Below are positions 52,608 to 61,393 of a stretch of DNA of 64,000 nt, piece by piece; the stretch's first letter is position 1; each line of letters starts with the position of its first letter. The notes under the pieces are model-generated. The model did no database searches, was not told where the DNA came from, and saw only the letters and a program-made list of their open reading frames with translations. Origin of the DNA: Propionicimonas paludicola (GTDB lineage: Bacteria > Actinomycetota > Actinomycetes > Propionibacteriales > Propionibacteriaceae); contig NZ_PDJC01000001.1 of the NCBI RefSeq assembly GCF_002563675.1, positions 3,100,001-3,164,000 of the forward strand. The letters run 5' to 3'. Position numbers and translations under genes: made by a program.

Positions 52608-53368
52608 CCAACGCGATCATCGTGGCCTCCGGAGGCCAACTCGCCGTGGCCGTGGCGGCCCTGACCGGCGGAGCCCTCGATCCGGAGTCCACCACCGTGG
52701 TGGTGGTCAGCCCCGGCGAGGCGGCCGAGGTCCAGACCGAGCTGATCGAGGCGGCTCGGATCGTGGCCCGGCGACACCGGCTGCGGCTGGTCCATCTCAA
52801 CGAGGTCCTGACCCCGTTCCATCCACTCGGCTGGCGTGCGGCCGACCTGGAGGCGACGCAGTTCGCGGACGCCTGGGCGGCCGCCGGCGGCTTGGCCGCC
52901 ACCACGGTGCTGCACTGCTTCGGCTCCGGCGACCCCGCGCAGCGCGGCCTGGCCCGGGTCCTCGGCGCTCAGCGCCGCCGGATCGCCGATACCGCGCGCG
53001 AGGCCGGAGTGGCGCTGCGTCGCGCACGTGAGCCGCGACTGCTGGCCGGCGGTGGGGCGGGCCTGGCCGTGCTGATTCGGCTGCGGGCGGCCCAGGTGGG
53101 TCAGATCACCGGGCGTCGGATCGCCCAGGCCGCCGCTGAACTGGCCGAGCTCGGGGTGGCTCAGCCGGTGCCGTCCGGTGCCATCGCGCTGTGGCGTGGG
53201 CCGCTGTGGCACGGACTTCTCCGGGGACGTCAGGACGTCCGACCGGTCGACGCCACTGCCGGGGTTGAGCAAACCCCCGACAGTGGCGAGTCGGCGCTGG
53301 ACTTCGTCCGCCGCTGTATCGAGGATCTCGATGCGCAGCGAGGAGCCGGCTCAGACCGTCTGAGCTGA
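52604..53368 (+). CDS. Unknown protein at the end of the nonulosonic-acid operon
   Basis: 254 aa from ATG 52604, coupled to the GT2 stop. A Rossmann-like beginning (NAIIVASGGQLAVAVAALTGG, then TTVVVVSPGEAAEV) suggests a nucleotide or nucleotide-sugar fold, but there is no motif I can name. The middle is Arg/Ala-rich and helical. Its end overlaps the convergent CPBP protease gene by 18 bases. Given its place it may be a transferase, modifying enzyme or export factor for the polymer. Confidence 0.65.
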   Translation: MTNAIIVASGGQLAVAVAALTGGALDPESTTVVVVSPGEAAEVQTELIEAARIVARRHRLRLVHLNEVLTPFHPLGWRAADLEATQFADAWAAAGGLAATTVLHCFGSGDPAQRGLARVLGAQRRRIADTAREAGVALRRAREPRLLAGGGAGLAVLIRLRAAQVGQITGRRIAQAAAELAELGVAQPVPSGAIALWRGPLWHGLLRGRQDVRPVDATAGVEQTPDSGESALDFVRRCIEDLDAQRGAGSDRLS

Positions 53369-54310
53369 GCGCGGCTGTGGCGGGAACCGCCAGGCGATGA
53401 TGGCCAAGATGGTCAGTACGGCGACCAGAAGCCAGCCCATCGGCAGCGCGATGAACAGGTCTCCGCCAATGATCAGCAGGGCGAAGATCCCGATGGTCCC
53501 GTTGTAGGCGCCATGCAGCATGGCCGGGGCCAGCACCGAGCCGGTGCGCTCCTTCACCCAGGTCAGCAGGAAGCTGAGCGGGACCGTCCAGGCCACCATC
53601 ATCGGCACTCCGAGCGCCCACTGGTCGCCGTAGTTGTGGCCCATCAAGATGATGATCGGCGCATGCCACAGCCCCCACAGCACGCCGATCACCAGGTTGG
53701 AGCGCAGCACGCCGAGCGGACGCAGTTCGCCGGCCAGCACCCCACGCCAGCCGTACTCCTCGCCGAAGGCGAAGAGGGCATTGATGGTGATGCCGGCGAG
53801 CGCACCCTGGAGCAAGAGGGTGGCAGCAAGCGCGGCCGGATCCGGCAGGGCGACCTTCGGACTCAATCCGGGCGAGATCTCCAGGAGCCGCTGGCGCAGC
53901 TCATCGGTGCTCGTGGCGAGGTGGCCGGCCCCGGGGATGCCGAGGACCGGAGCCAGCCAGGCCGCGGCAAAGCCGACCAGCAGGATCGCGATCATCACGG
54001 CCAGGCTGGTGCCGGCATTGCGGGCGTAGGTCCGGAAGAAGTGGTGCCGCAGTGCGGCCCACTCCTCAGCGATCAGCGGACGCCGCCGGTCCAGCCGCTC
54101 GACGATCAGGCCGGCCACGATGGGCAGCGGCATGTAGAACACGGCAGTGACCGTCTGAGTGATCACAGCCAGTGAGGCCGGCAGGACCTGACGGATCCCC
54201 CAGATGCCCAGTCCGACCACGATTGCGCCACCGAAGGCGATCCCGTAGTACTGGGCAACTCGCTTCCAAGCGACACTCCGCCAACGGGAGGTCGCGACAT
54301 CCACACTCAT
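53351..54310 (-). CDS. CPBP-family intramembrane metalloprotease (CAAX protease-like)
   Basis: 319 aa with about 8 transmembrane segments. The family motifs are intact: FGEEYGWRG (EExxxR), then LWGLWHAP with the His, and LHGAYN with the last conserved His. The family includes Rce1 and bacteriocin-immunity proteases. It is the last gene in a PadR-controlled operon of three coupled genes. Target unknown. Confidence 0.88.
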   Translation of the reverse strand: MSVDVATSRWRSVAWKRVAQYYGIAFGGAIVVGLGIWGIRQVLPASLAVITQTVTAVFYMPLPIVAGLIVERLDRRRPLIAEEWAALRHHFFRTYARNAGTSLAVMIAILLVGFAAAWLAPVLGIPGAGHLATSTDELRQRLLEISPGLSPKVALPDPAALAATLLLQGALAGITINALFAFGEEYGWRGVLAGELRPLGVLRSNLVIGVLWGLWHAPIIILMGHNYGDQWALGVPMMVAWTVPLSFLLTWVKERTGSVLAPAMLHGAYNGTIGIFALLIIGGDLFIALPMGWLLVAVLTILAIIAWRFPPQPRSAQTV

Positions 54311-55167
54311 TTCTTTCCTCCGAGATCACGAGATTGTTCTGCGGTGCGTCCGGCCCTGGCTAGGCCGAACAGCACTGCTCCAGCCGGCACCCAGGCAGCA
54401 GCCAGCACCAGCGGACCGGCCCACGGGCGGGCCTTGCCGTCGGTTGCGGCGGTTCGCCACACGGTGAGCCAGGCAGAGATGGAGGCCGCCGTGGTGGCGG
54501 CGGCGATGGCGCCGGCAGCGCGTGGGCCGCTCTTGCCGGAGCCGACCAACCAGCCGGCCCAGGCGGTCGGGACGGCGGCCACGGCAATGTCGAGTGCGGC
54601 TGCGGCAGGAGTCGGAACCCAGTCGCTGGGACGTCCCGCGGCGTCGATCTGGTTGGGCAGCCGATCCGGCAACCCAGGGCCGCGGACGACGTAGTGAGCC
54701 ACCACCGCTGCGGTCAGCGCGGCCGGGACGAGCACGGCGGTCCGGAAGGCCGTGGCCGGGGTGCTCTCGAACGGCTCGTCCTCGGCGTCCGGCTCGATCA
54801 GGCCGAGCTTCACGGCGGCCGCACCGAAGTTGAGCGTCCAGCCCAGCCCGAAGACGCGCGGGACGAACAGGCGCTCGTCGCGCGGGTTCCACCAGACGCG
54901 GGCCATCTTCTCCCCGGTCGGCGGGGTCAGGTCGAGCGGAACCCCGAAGCGTCCAGGCTCGGCGGCCTCGGCTTCACCGAGAGTTGCGGCCAGGGCGGCG
55001 ACATCGTCTGGCCGGGCAGAGGCGTCCAGGTGGTCGGCGAAGTGGGCGGCCAGCGCCTCGCGCACGGCCTGCCGATCCTCGGCCGCCACCGGGGCGACCA
55101 GGGCGTCCAACTTCGCGTTGAGCGCAGCCTGGGTCTTGGGTGCGAGCTCAGCGAGGGAACCGATCAC
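54307..55167 (-). CDS. Membrane protein with HAAS-like N-terminus and DUF5808/DUF1648-like parts
   Basis: 286 aa. The first 75 residues form an alpha-helical stretch like HAAS domains that bind PadR partners; residues about 85-120 hold WWNPRDERLFVPRVFGLGWTLNFG (DUF5808-like); then a transmembrane segment, the PNQIDAAGRPSDW motif (DUF1648-like) and three more membrane helices. HAAS proteins with PadR regulators form membrane signalling pairs in Gram-positives. Overlaps the genes on either side by 4 bases. Confidence 0.72.
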   Translation of the reverse strand: MIGSLAELAPKTQAALNAKLDALVAPVAAEDRQAVREALAAHFADHLDASARPDDVAALAATLGEAEAAEPGRFGVPLDLTPPTGEKMARVWWNPRDERLFVPRVFGLGWTLNFGAAAVKLGLIEPDAEDEPFESTPATAFRTAVLVPAALTAAVVAHYVVRGPGLPDRLPNQIDAAGRPSDWVPTPAAAALDIAVAAVPTAWAGWLVGSGKSGPRAAGAIAAATTAASISAWLTVWRTAATDGKARPWAGPLVLAAAWVPAGAVLFGLARAGRTAEQSRDLGGKK

Positions 55168-55505
55168 TTCTCTACCTCCACGATCGTGCGAATGGCGGCG
55201 GCCAGCTTGGTGAAGGTGGCCGCCATGCCGGCCAGGGCGTCCTGCCCGGCCGGGGTGAGCGCGTAGTACTTGCGGGGTGGTCCGACCGGCGACTCCTGCC
55301 AGGTCGAGCTGATCAGGCCGGCCCGGGCCAACCGGGCGACCAGTGGGTAGACCGTGCCGGCGGTGATCGCCAGCTCGGGCTGGGCCGCCAGATCGTCCAC
55401 CAACTGCGAGCCATAGCGGGGTTCGCGCGCCAGCAGGCCGAGTACGGCCAGCTCGACGACGCCCTTGCGCAGCTGCGAGCCCCAGCCTTCCTGTTCCTTG
55501 TCCAC
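55164..55505 (-). CDS. PadR-family transcriptional regulator
   Basis: 113 aa, the short PadR subfamily: LRKGVVELAVLGLLAREPRYGSQLVDDL helix-turn-helix, then LYPLVARLARAGLISSTWQ-type wing and RKYYALTPAGQDAL. Leaderless GTG 55505. A dyad overlaps the -35 region, so it probably represses its own operon with the HAAS-like and CPBP genes. Confidence 0.92.
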   Translation of the reverse strand: MDKEQEGWGSQLRKGVVELAVLGLLAREPRYGSQLVDDLAAQPELAITAGTVYPLVARLARAGLISSTWQESPVGPPRKYYALTPAGQDALAGMAATFTKLAAAIRTIVEVEK

Positions 55506-55511
55506 GCCTTG

Positions 55512-55517
55512 ATGGTA
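55512..55517 (-). promoter_or_regulatory. -10 box of the padR operon
   Basis: TACCAT on the minus strand, 6 bases before the GTG start. Confidence 0.6.
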
Positions 55518-55524
55518 ATGCCAG

Positions 55525-55545
55525 CTACCTTGTGATGCAAGCTAG
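55525..55545. promoter_or_regulatory. Candidate PadR operator
   Basis: CTACCTTG-N5-CAAGCTAG, arms complementary except one base, 7 bases upstream of the -10 box and over the expected -35 region. Position fits autorepression. Confidence 0.55.
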
Positions 55546-55642
55546 CTGGTGTCGCAAGGTTCCATCAGGCCGCGGCCCCGTCGCGAGTTGTTCAACCGCC
55601 GGTTGCCGACTGTTCGCAACCGAGAGCTAGCCTCCGGCACAA

Positions 55643-58051
55643 ATGGATGTTGTGAATGCCGCCCAGGTGAGCCTGGCCTCACCGGCAACTCCCACACCGG
55701 GATCGACCGTCTTCCTGGCCACCAGGGAGCATGGCTTGGCCATGTGCCTGGCCATCGCAGAGCGGCTCGGGGTGCCGGTGGCCGACCGGATCCTGGTGGT
55801 CGCCGATACCAGCCGTAGCTACGAGGTGCAGCCGTCCTTCCCGGTCGAGCAGCGGGCCGGCTATCTGGACGCATTCGCCACAGTCGTCGACTGGAACCAG
55901 CTGATCTGGCCGGAGCGGGCCCAGGGATGGACCTGTCAGCCCGGCACGGCAGAGGCCAAGCTCTTCGCTGCGGCAGTGGTGCCCTCCGGACGGACTGTCG
56001 ATCGGCTGGTGCTGGAGTCCATCCAGGTGCCGCCGGCGGCCGCGCTGGCCGCCCTGTTCCCACGGGCGGAACTGCAGCTCTACTCCGACGGCCTGATGAC
56101 CTACGGCGGACGTCCGCTGGAGTTCAGCCTGGTCGGCCGGGTGACGGCCATGCACTACCGCGACCTGTTGGGTGGCGTCCGGCCGCGGCTGCTCAGTCAG
56201 GCCGACGCCATCGAGGATCAGCCGTACCCGATTGCCGACGTCGAAGCCTTCAGCGTCCATCGCCATCCCGGGGCGGCCGTTGCCGAGGTGACCGGCCCGA
56301 CCGCGGTGGTGCTGCTGCAGTATCTGGCCCACCTCGGTCTGCTCAGCCGCGCCCGTGAGCTGACCCTCAACCGGCGAATGATCGAGGCGGCACTGGCCTC
56401 GGGCGCCGAGCAGGTTCTGGTCAAGGCGCACCCCGCACAGGCCGGTGACCTGGCCGGACTACTCGCCGATCCGCGGGTCCGTCCGTTCGCCGGCGGTGGA
56501 TCCCTGGAGTCGTGGCTGATCGGGCTCTCCCCGGCGGAACGCGCGCAAGTCACCGTGTTCAGCGCCTTCTCCACCGGCCTGCTCGGGGCCCGTCAGCTGG
56601 GGGCCGGCGCCGTGGCCGTGGGCACTGCGGACTTGCTGGCACACCTGCCGGCCGGCGACGGCAACCGGATCCCGGTGGCGATCTGTGATGCGCTGCTGCC
56701 GCGGGTGACGATGACCGGGACGCCGACCATCCAGCCGTCCCGCTTCGGCATGGACGAACTCGAGCTGCTGCTGGACCTGCTCAGCTTCACCAACGATCCG
56801 GCCGGACGCTGGCGCTCCCGCACCGATGTGGCCGCGCGGCTCTTCGCCCTGCCGACTGAGCGGCGGCAGCTGTTCACCGACTACCTGGCCGATGGCGATC
56901 TGCGACTGCTCGGGCTGTTCGAGGCCGACGAGGAGCCGATCACCGAACCGACCCCGCTGCGTGAGTCGGCGCCGCCGGATCGTCCGGTCGACCTCGAGCC
57001 CGGCGAGATCGCCCTCAGTGTGGTGATCCCGGCGCACAACATCGGCAACTACTTCGCGGGGCTCAAGGCCAGCATCCTCGGCAACCGCAGCGCCGACATC
57101 GAGTGGGTGATCGTCGACGACGGTTCCAGCGACGGCACTCGGCAGCTGCTCGAGACCCTGGCCGAGCAGTTCGGGGAGGTGCGGGTGCTGCACCATGACC
57201 GGGCGCTCGGGCCGTCCGCCGCCCGCAACAACGGGATCCGGAACGCCCGCGGTCGCTACATCGCCTTGATGGACGCCGACGACTGGGTGGCGGTCAACTA
57301 CTTCCCGGCGCTGCGGGACCAGGCATTGCAGCACGGTGCCGATCTGCTCCGGGTCGGCTACTTCGAGGTGATCGGCGGCAAGACCATCGTCCGGCGCCAG
57401 CCGGTGCCGCGCCAGGACGTCCCGCTGCCCGCCCGGGAGCTGCTGATGCCGGTCGACCAGAGCGCCGCGGTCGACCTGCCCCAGCCCTGGCTGAACGTGT
57501 GCCGCCGCGACTTCCTGCTCGCCAACGGGCTGTTCTTCGACGAGGAGCTGCACACGGCAGAGGACCGCGAGTGGACCTGGCGAGTCTTCCTCAGGGCGGC
57601 CTCGGTGGTCAGCTCGAGCACGGTCGGCTACTTCTGGCGGCGTGAGGTGCGCGGCTCGCTGACCCAGATCGGTGATGCCCGCCAGCTGCACTATCTGGCC
57701 GCCTATCAGAAGGTGGCCGTGCTGGTCGCCAGTGGCTCCGAGCGGCACTACCTCCCCAAGGTGCACCGGTCGATGGTGGCCATCGGGCTGAGTCATCTGG
57801 AGCGGTCCGAGCGGTTGCAGCCCAAGCTCCGGCTGGTCGCCGTGCGGGATCTGCGCCGTGCCCTGCGCAAGCTCAGCGAGCCCGAGCTGATCCTGGCTAC
57901 CCAGGGCCTGTCGTTCCGGCGGGCCCGGATGCTGAGGATGCTGCGACAAGGCGTCCCGGCACCGCTGGTCCTGCTGATGGCCGGAGGCCGCTCCGCAGTC
58001 CGCGGGCTGAGCCGAGCCGTCTTCGGCGGACAACCCGCGGCCCAGCGCTAG
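55643..58051 (+). CDS. Fusion of polysialyltransferase-like domain and GT2 domain
   Basis: 802 aa. Residues about 20-400 are polysialyltransferase-like: STVFLATREHGLAMCLAIAERL, ELQLYSDGLMTYGG, QVLVKAHPAQAGDLAGLL with the His-Pro of that group, and TVFSAFSTGLLGARQLG with the Ser region. Residues about 455-800 are a GT2 domain: LSVVIPAHNIGNYFAGL, IVDDGSSDGTRQLL, LMDADDWVAVNYF, plus AEDREWTWRVFLRA. One chain with two transferase types could make an alternating polymer or prime and extend one. The start is two or so bases from the likely transcript start (TAGCCT 9 bases before ATG). Confidence 0.8.
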   Translation: MDVVNAAQVSLASPATPTPGSTVFLATREHGLAMCLAIAERLGVPVADRILVVADTSRSYEVQPSFPVEQRAGYLDAFATVVDWNQLIWPERAQGWTCQPGTAEAKLFAAAVVPSGRTVDRLVLESIQVPPAAALAALFPRAELQLYSDGLMTYGGRPLEFSLVGRVTAMHYRDLLGGVRPRLLSQADAIEDQPYPIADVEAFSVHRHPGAAVAEVTGPTAVVLLQYLAHLGLLSRARELTLNRRMIEAALASGAEQVLVKAHPAQAGDLAGLLADPRVRPFAGGGSLESWLIGLSPAERAQVTVFSAFSTGLLGARQLGAGAVAVGTADLLAHLPAGDGNRIPVAICDALLPRVTMTGTPTIQPSRFGMDELELLLDLLSFTNDPAGRWRSRTDVAARLFALPTERRQLFTDYLADGDLRLLGLFEADEEPITEPTPLRESAPPDRPVDLEPGEIALSVVIPAHNIGNYFAGLKASILGNRSADIEWVIVDDGSSDGTRQLLETLAEQFGEVRVLHHDRALGPSAARNNGIRNARGRYIALMDADDWVAVNYFPALRDQALQHGADLLRVGYFEVIGGKTIVRRQPVPRQDVPLPARELLMPVDQSAAVDLPQPWLNVCRRDFLLANGLFFDEELHTAEDREWTWRVFLRAASVVSSSTVGYFWRREVRGSLTQIGDARQLHYLAAYQKVAVLVASGSERHYLPKVHRSMVAIGLSHLERSERLQPKLRLVAVRDLRRALRKLSEPELILATQGLSFRRARMLRMLRQGVPAPLVLLMAGGRSAVRGLSRAVFGGQPAAQR

Positions 58052-58096
58052 CCGGTTCGGCTCGGTTCCCCGATCAGGACGTGAGTGGGGCTGGCT

Positions 58097-58828
58097 TCAG
58101 CCGGCGTGCTTGCGCCGGATCGAGCGGGCGACGTCCGGTCGATCGGTGAAGATGGCGTCCACTCCGAGGTCGAGCATTTCCTTGACCCGCTTGGGGTTGT
58201 TCACCACCCACGGACGGGCCTTGATCCCGGCGTCGGCGGCCTTCTTCACCAGCCGGTCGTTGACCCGGCGTCGCGACGGATGCAGCGCGGACGCGCCCAG
58301 CTGGGTGGTCCGCTTCCACGGCTTCAGCAGCAAGGACGAGTCGGAGATGATGTAGGCCAGCTCGAACTTGGTCATTCCGGACAGCTTGGCCACCGACTCG
58401 TCGCTGAACGAGGACAGCACCACCCGATCGCCCAGCTTGTAGCCGGACAGCGCTTCGAGCACCTTCTCCTCGAGCTCGGGGTAGTCGACGGCGTCGTTCT
58501 TCAGCTCGATGTTGATCCGCAGCTTGGTGGGTGCGAGCAGGTCGAGGGTTTCGGCCAAGGTGGGGATCTTGGCCTTCTTGAAGCCCTTCATCCCCGCCGA
58601 TGCCTGCAGTTTGCTGATCTTGGCCATGCTCAGGTCGCGGATCCAGCCGCGTCCGTCCGTGGTGCGGTCGACGGTCTCGTCGTGGATGACGATCGGGACG
58701 CCGTCCTCGGTCAGCTGGACGTCGAACTCGACGCCGTCCGCCTTCTGCTCGATGGCGAGCGCGAAGGCAGCAAGGGTGTTCTCGGGTGCGTCATGACGTG
58801 CGCCCCGATGGGCCCAGATCTGGGTCAT
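58097..58828 (-). CDS. Glycerophosphodiester phosphodiesterase
   Basis: 243 aa TIM barrel. Catalytic and metal residues are in WAHRGARHDAPENT (first His), DGVEFDVQLTEDGVPIVIHDETVDRTT (Glu, Asp, second His) and INIELKND (Glu). Hydrolyses glycerophosphodiesters from phospholipid turnover to glycerol 3-phosphate and an alcohol. No signal peptide, so cytosolic. AGGAG precedes the ATG; divergent from the DUF885 gene. Confidence 0.93.
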   Translation of the reverse strand: MTQIWAHRGARHDAPENTLAAFALAIEQKADGVEFDVQLTEDGVPIVIHDETVDRTTDGRGWIRDLSMAKISKLQASAGMKGFKKAKIPTLAETLDLLAPTKLRINIELKNDAVDYPELEEKVLEALSGYKLGDRVVLSSFSDESVAKLSGMTKFELAYIISDSSLLLKPWKRTTQLGASALHPSRRRVNDRLVKKAADAGIKARPWVVNNPKRVKEMLDLGVDAIFTDRPDVARSIRRKHAG

Positions 58829-58844
58829 TGAGTCTCCTGGCGGC

Positions 58845-58850
58845 TATGGT
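58845..58850 (+). promoter_or_regulatory. -10 box of the DUF885 gene
   Basis: TATGGT followed by 6 bases and the GTG start. Confidence 0.6.
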
Positions 58851-58856
58851 CGCAAT

Positions 58857-60533
58857 GTGACTGTACGCCAACTGACGCCGATCGATGCCATCGCGAACAA
58901 GTACACCGCTGCGCTGGCCGAGCTCAATCCGATCCTCGCCACCGAGGCCGGGATCGCCGGCCACGACCACCAGCTCCCCGACCTGTCCCCGGACGGTCTG
59001 AGCGAGATCACCGCGCTCACCACGCGCACCCTGACCGAGCTGGCCGCAGCACCGGTCGCCGACCAGACCGACGAGGTGACCAAGGCCGCGCTCACTGATC
59101 GGCTCCAGCTGCACCTGCAGCTGGACGCCAGCGGCGATCTGTTGGCCGACCTGAACGTGATCGCCTCACCGCTGCAGGGACTGCGGGACGTGCTGGATCT
59201 GATGCCGACCGCGACCACCCAGGACTGGGCCAACGTGGCCTCCCGGGTCCGGCTGGTCCCCGAGGCGGTCCGCGGCTACATCGCCTCGCTGCGCGAAGGC
59301 GCCCGGCGCGGACTGGTCTCGGCTCAGCTGCAGGTGGACGAGGGGATCAAGCAGGCCAGCGAACTGGCCGACCCGAAGAGCTCCTTCTTCGTGACCTTCC
59401 TGGCCGGCGCCACCCCGGACGGCACCGCGGCCAGTGGGCCCCTGGCCCACGACCTTGAGGTGGCCGGACGGGCCGCCGCGGCCGCCTACGGAGAGCTTGT
59501 CGAGTTCCTCAGTGACGAGCTGCGTCCGCTGGCTCCGGCCGACGACGCCGTCGGTCGCGAGCGTTATGCCTTGTGGTCGCACGAGTTCGTGGGTGCGGTG
59601 GTCGACCTCGACGAGACCTACGAGTGGGGCTTGGACGAGCTGGAGCGGATGGCCGCCGAGCAGCAGACGATCGTCGAGCAGCTGGCCGGACCGGGCGCCA
59701 CCATGGCCGATGCCGTCGCTCTGCTGGACAACGACCCGGCCCAGCAGCTGCACGGCACCCAGGCCTTGCAGGAGTGGATGCAACGGACCGCGGACGAGGC
59801 CATCGCCGCCCTGGACGGCGTCCACTTCGACATCGCCGAGCAGCTGCGCCGGATCGAGTGCCGGATCGCCCCGACCGAGAACGGCGGCATCTACTACACC
59901 GGACCCAGCGACGACTTCACGCGTCCGGGACGGATGTGGTGGTCGGTGCCGCCGGGCGTGACCACGTTCGCGCCGTGGCGGGAGAAGACCACGGTCTACC
60001 ACGAGGGCGTCCCCGGACATCACCTCCAGATCGCCCAGGCCGTGGCCAACCGCGACCAGCTCAACGACTGGCGTCGGCTGATCAGCTGGAGTTCCGGACA
60101 CGGCGAAGGCTGGGCGCTGTACGCCGAGCGGCTGATGCAGGAGTTCGGCTTCATGGACGATCCGGCCGACCGTTTGGGCCTGATCGACGGCCAGCGGATG
60201 CGGGCCGCCCGGGTGGTCGTGGACATCGGCGTGCACTGTCGGATGAAGGCCCCACAGCGCTGGGGCGGCGGCATCTGGAACGCCGAGAAGGCCTGGGAGC
60301 TGCTGAAAGCCAATGTGAACATGGACCACGCCTTCCTGCGCTTCGAACTGAACCGCTACCTGGGCTGGCCGGGCCAGGCCCCGTCCTACAAGATCGGCCA
60401 GCGGCTGTGGGAGCAGGCCAGGGAACAGGCCCGAGTCGCGGCCGGGCCGTCCTTCGACCTGAAGGCCTGGCACGCCACGGCGTTGAACCTCGGTTCGGTG
60501 CCGCTGGCGGTGCTGCCGCAGGCGCTGGCCTGA
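58857..60533 (+). CDS. DUF885-family peptidase-like protein
   Basis: 558 aa, mostly helical, usual length for DUF885. Zinc-site candidate is TTVYHEGVPGHHLQIAQAV (HExxxHH, near residue 382), with a later Glu in SSGHGEGWALYAERLM. Members act as carboxypeptidase-like metalloenzymes in a few studied cases. No signal peptide is present, so it is cytosolic. Leaderless GTG start. Substrate not known. Confidence 0.88.
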   Translation: MTVRQLTPIDAIANKYTAALAELNPILATEAGIAGHDHQLPDLSPDGLSEITALTTRTLTELAAAPVADQTDEVTKAALTDRLQLHLQLDASGDLLADLNVIASPLQGLRDVLDLMPTATTQDWANVASRVRLVPEAVRGYIASLREGARRGLVSAQLQVDEGIKQASELADPKSSFFVTFLAGATPDGTAASGPLAHDLEVAGRAAAAAYGELVEFLSDELRPLAPADDAVGRERYALWSHEFVGAVVDLDETYEWGLDELERMAAEQQTIVEQLAGPGATMADAVALLDNDPAQQLHGTQALQEWMQRTADEAIAALDGVHFDIAEQLRRIECRIAPTENGGIYYTGPSDDFTRPGRMWWSVPPGVTTFAPWREKTTVYHEGVPGHHLQIAQAVANRDQLNDWRRLISWSSGHGEGWALYAERLMQEFGFMDDPADRLGLIDGQRMRAARVVVDIGVHCRMKAPQRWGGGIWNAEKAWELLKANVNMDHAFLRFELNRYLGWPGQAPSYKIGQRLWEQAREQARVAAGPSFDLKAWHATALNLGSVPLAVLPQALA

Positions 60534-60604
60534 GCCGGCCCAGCACCCGCGATCACACCTGGAGATCGTTTGCGATATCCCTTTCTGGCTACGGGATCCA
60601 CTGC

Positions 60605-60610
60605 TAGATT
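60605..60610 (+). promoter_or_regulatory. -10 box of the alpha/beta hydrolase gene
   Basis: TAGATT followed by 6 bases and ATG 60617. Confidence 0.6.
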
Positions 60611-60616
60611 CCGCGC

Positions 60617-61360
60617 ATGACGGTGGAACTTGCGCATGATGTTCAGGGCTCCGGCCCACTGCTGGTCCTGGTTCACGGCATCACCGAGAACCGGCACTCC
60701 TGGGATCCGATCACGGCCGACCTGGCTGCTACCCACCGGGTGCTCCGGGTCGATCTGCGCGGCCACGGCGAGTCGCCGTACGCCGATGCCTACGACGTGG
60801 CCAGCTTGGCCGCCGACATCGCACCGCTGGTGGACGAGCCGCCGCTGATCGTCGGGCACTCCTTGGGTGGCACCGTGGTCACCGCCTATGCGTCCCAGTT
60901 CGAGACCCGGGGCGTGGTCAACATCGATCAGACGCTGAACCTGGCTCCCATGCAGGCCGGACTGCTGCAGCAAGCCGAGTTGCTGCGCGGCGAGGCCTTC
61001 CCCATGGTGATGGACGCCCTGTTCGACTCCCTGCGCGGTCAGGTGGACGACGCCGGCTGGCAGCGGCTGAGCCAGCTACGGCGCTACGACCAGTCGGTGG
61101 TCCTCGGCATCTGGGGGATCATGCTGGACAACTCCGCTGAGGAGTTGGCCGCAGCGGTGAGCGCCATGACCACCGGGATCGACGTGCCGTACCTGGCGCT
61201 GAACGGCTTCGATCTGGGCCCGGACTACGCGGATTGGCTGACCGAGCAGATCCCCGGCGCGGTGGTTGAGACCTGGAACGGTGTGGGTCACTACCCGCAG
61301 CTGGTCCACCCGGCCGACTTCCTGGCCCGACTGGCCGCCTTCGAGGCCGAACTGGGCTGA
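60617..61360 (+). CDS. Alpha/beta hydrolase
   Basis: 247 aa. The oxyanion stretch LLVLVHGITENRHSWD, RVDLRGHGES, nucleophile elbow GHSLGGT, and the C-terminal His in WNGVGHYPQLVHP give a full Ser-His-acid triad. It has a small cap near residues 130-180. Cytosolic; substrate unknown (esterase, lactonase or C-C hydrolase possible). Leaderless transcript. Confidence 0.9.
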   Translation: MTVELAHDVQGSGPLLVLVHGITENRHSWDPITADLAATHRVLRVDLRGHGESPYADAYDVASLAADIAPLVDEPPLIVGHSLGGTVVTAYASQFETRGVVNIDQTLNLAPMQAGLLQQAELLRGEAFPMVMDALFDSLRGQVDDAGWQRLSQLRRYDQSVVLGIWGIMLDNSAEELAAAVSAMTTGIDVPYLALNGFDLGPDYADWLTEQIPGAVVETWNGVGHYPQLVHPADFLARLAAFEAELG

Positions 61361-61393
61361 GCCTGGCGAGCCGGGCGCGCTACGGCGTCCGGC

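Noticed and set aside
56459-58033. 524-aa minus-strand frame opposite the polysialyltransferase-GT2 fusion
   Set aside because: Mirror of a conserved coding frame; no protein family features. The same holds for 59166-60659 and 2847-3884.
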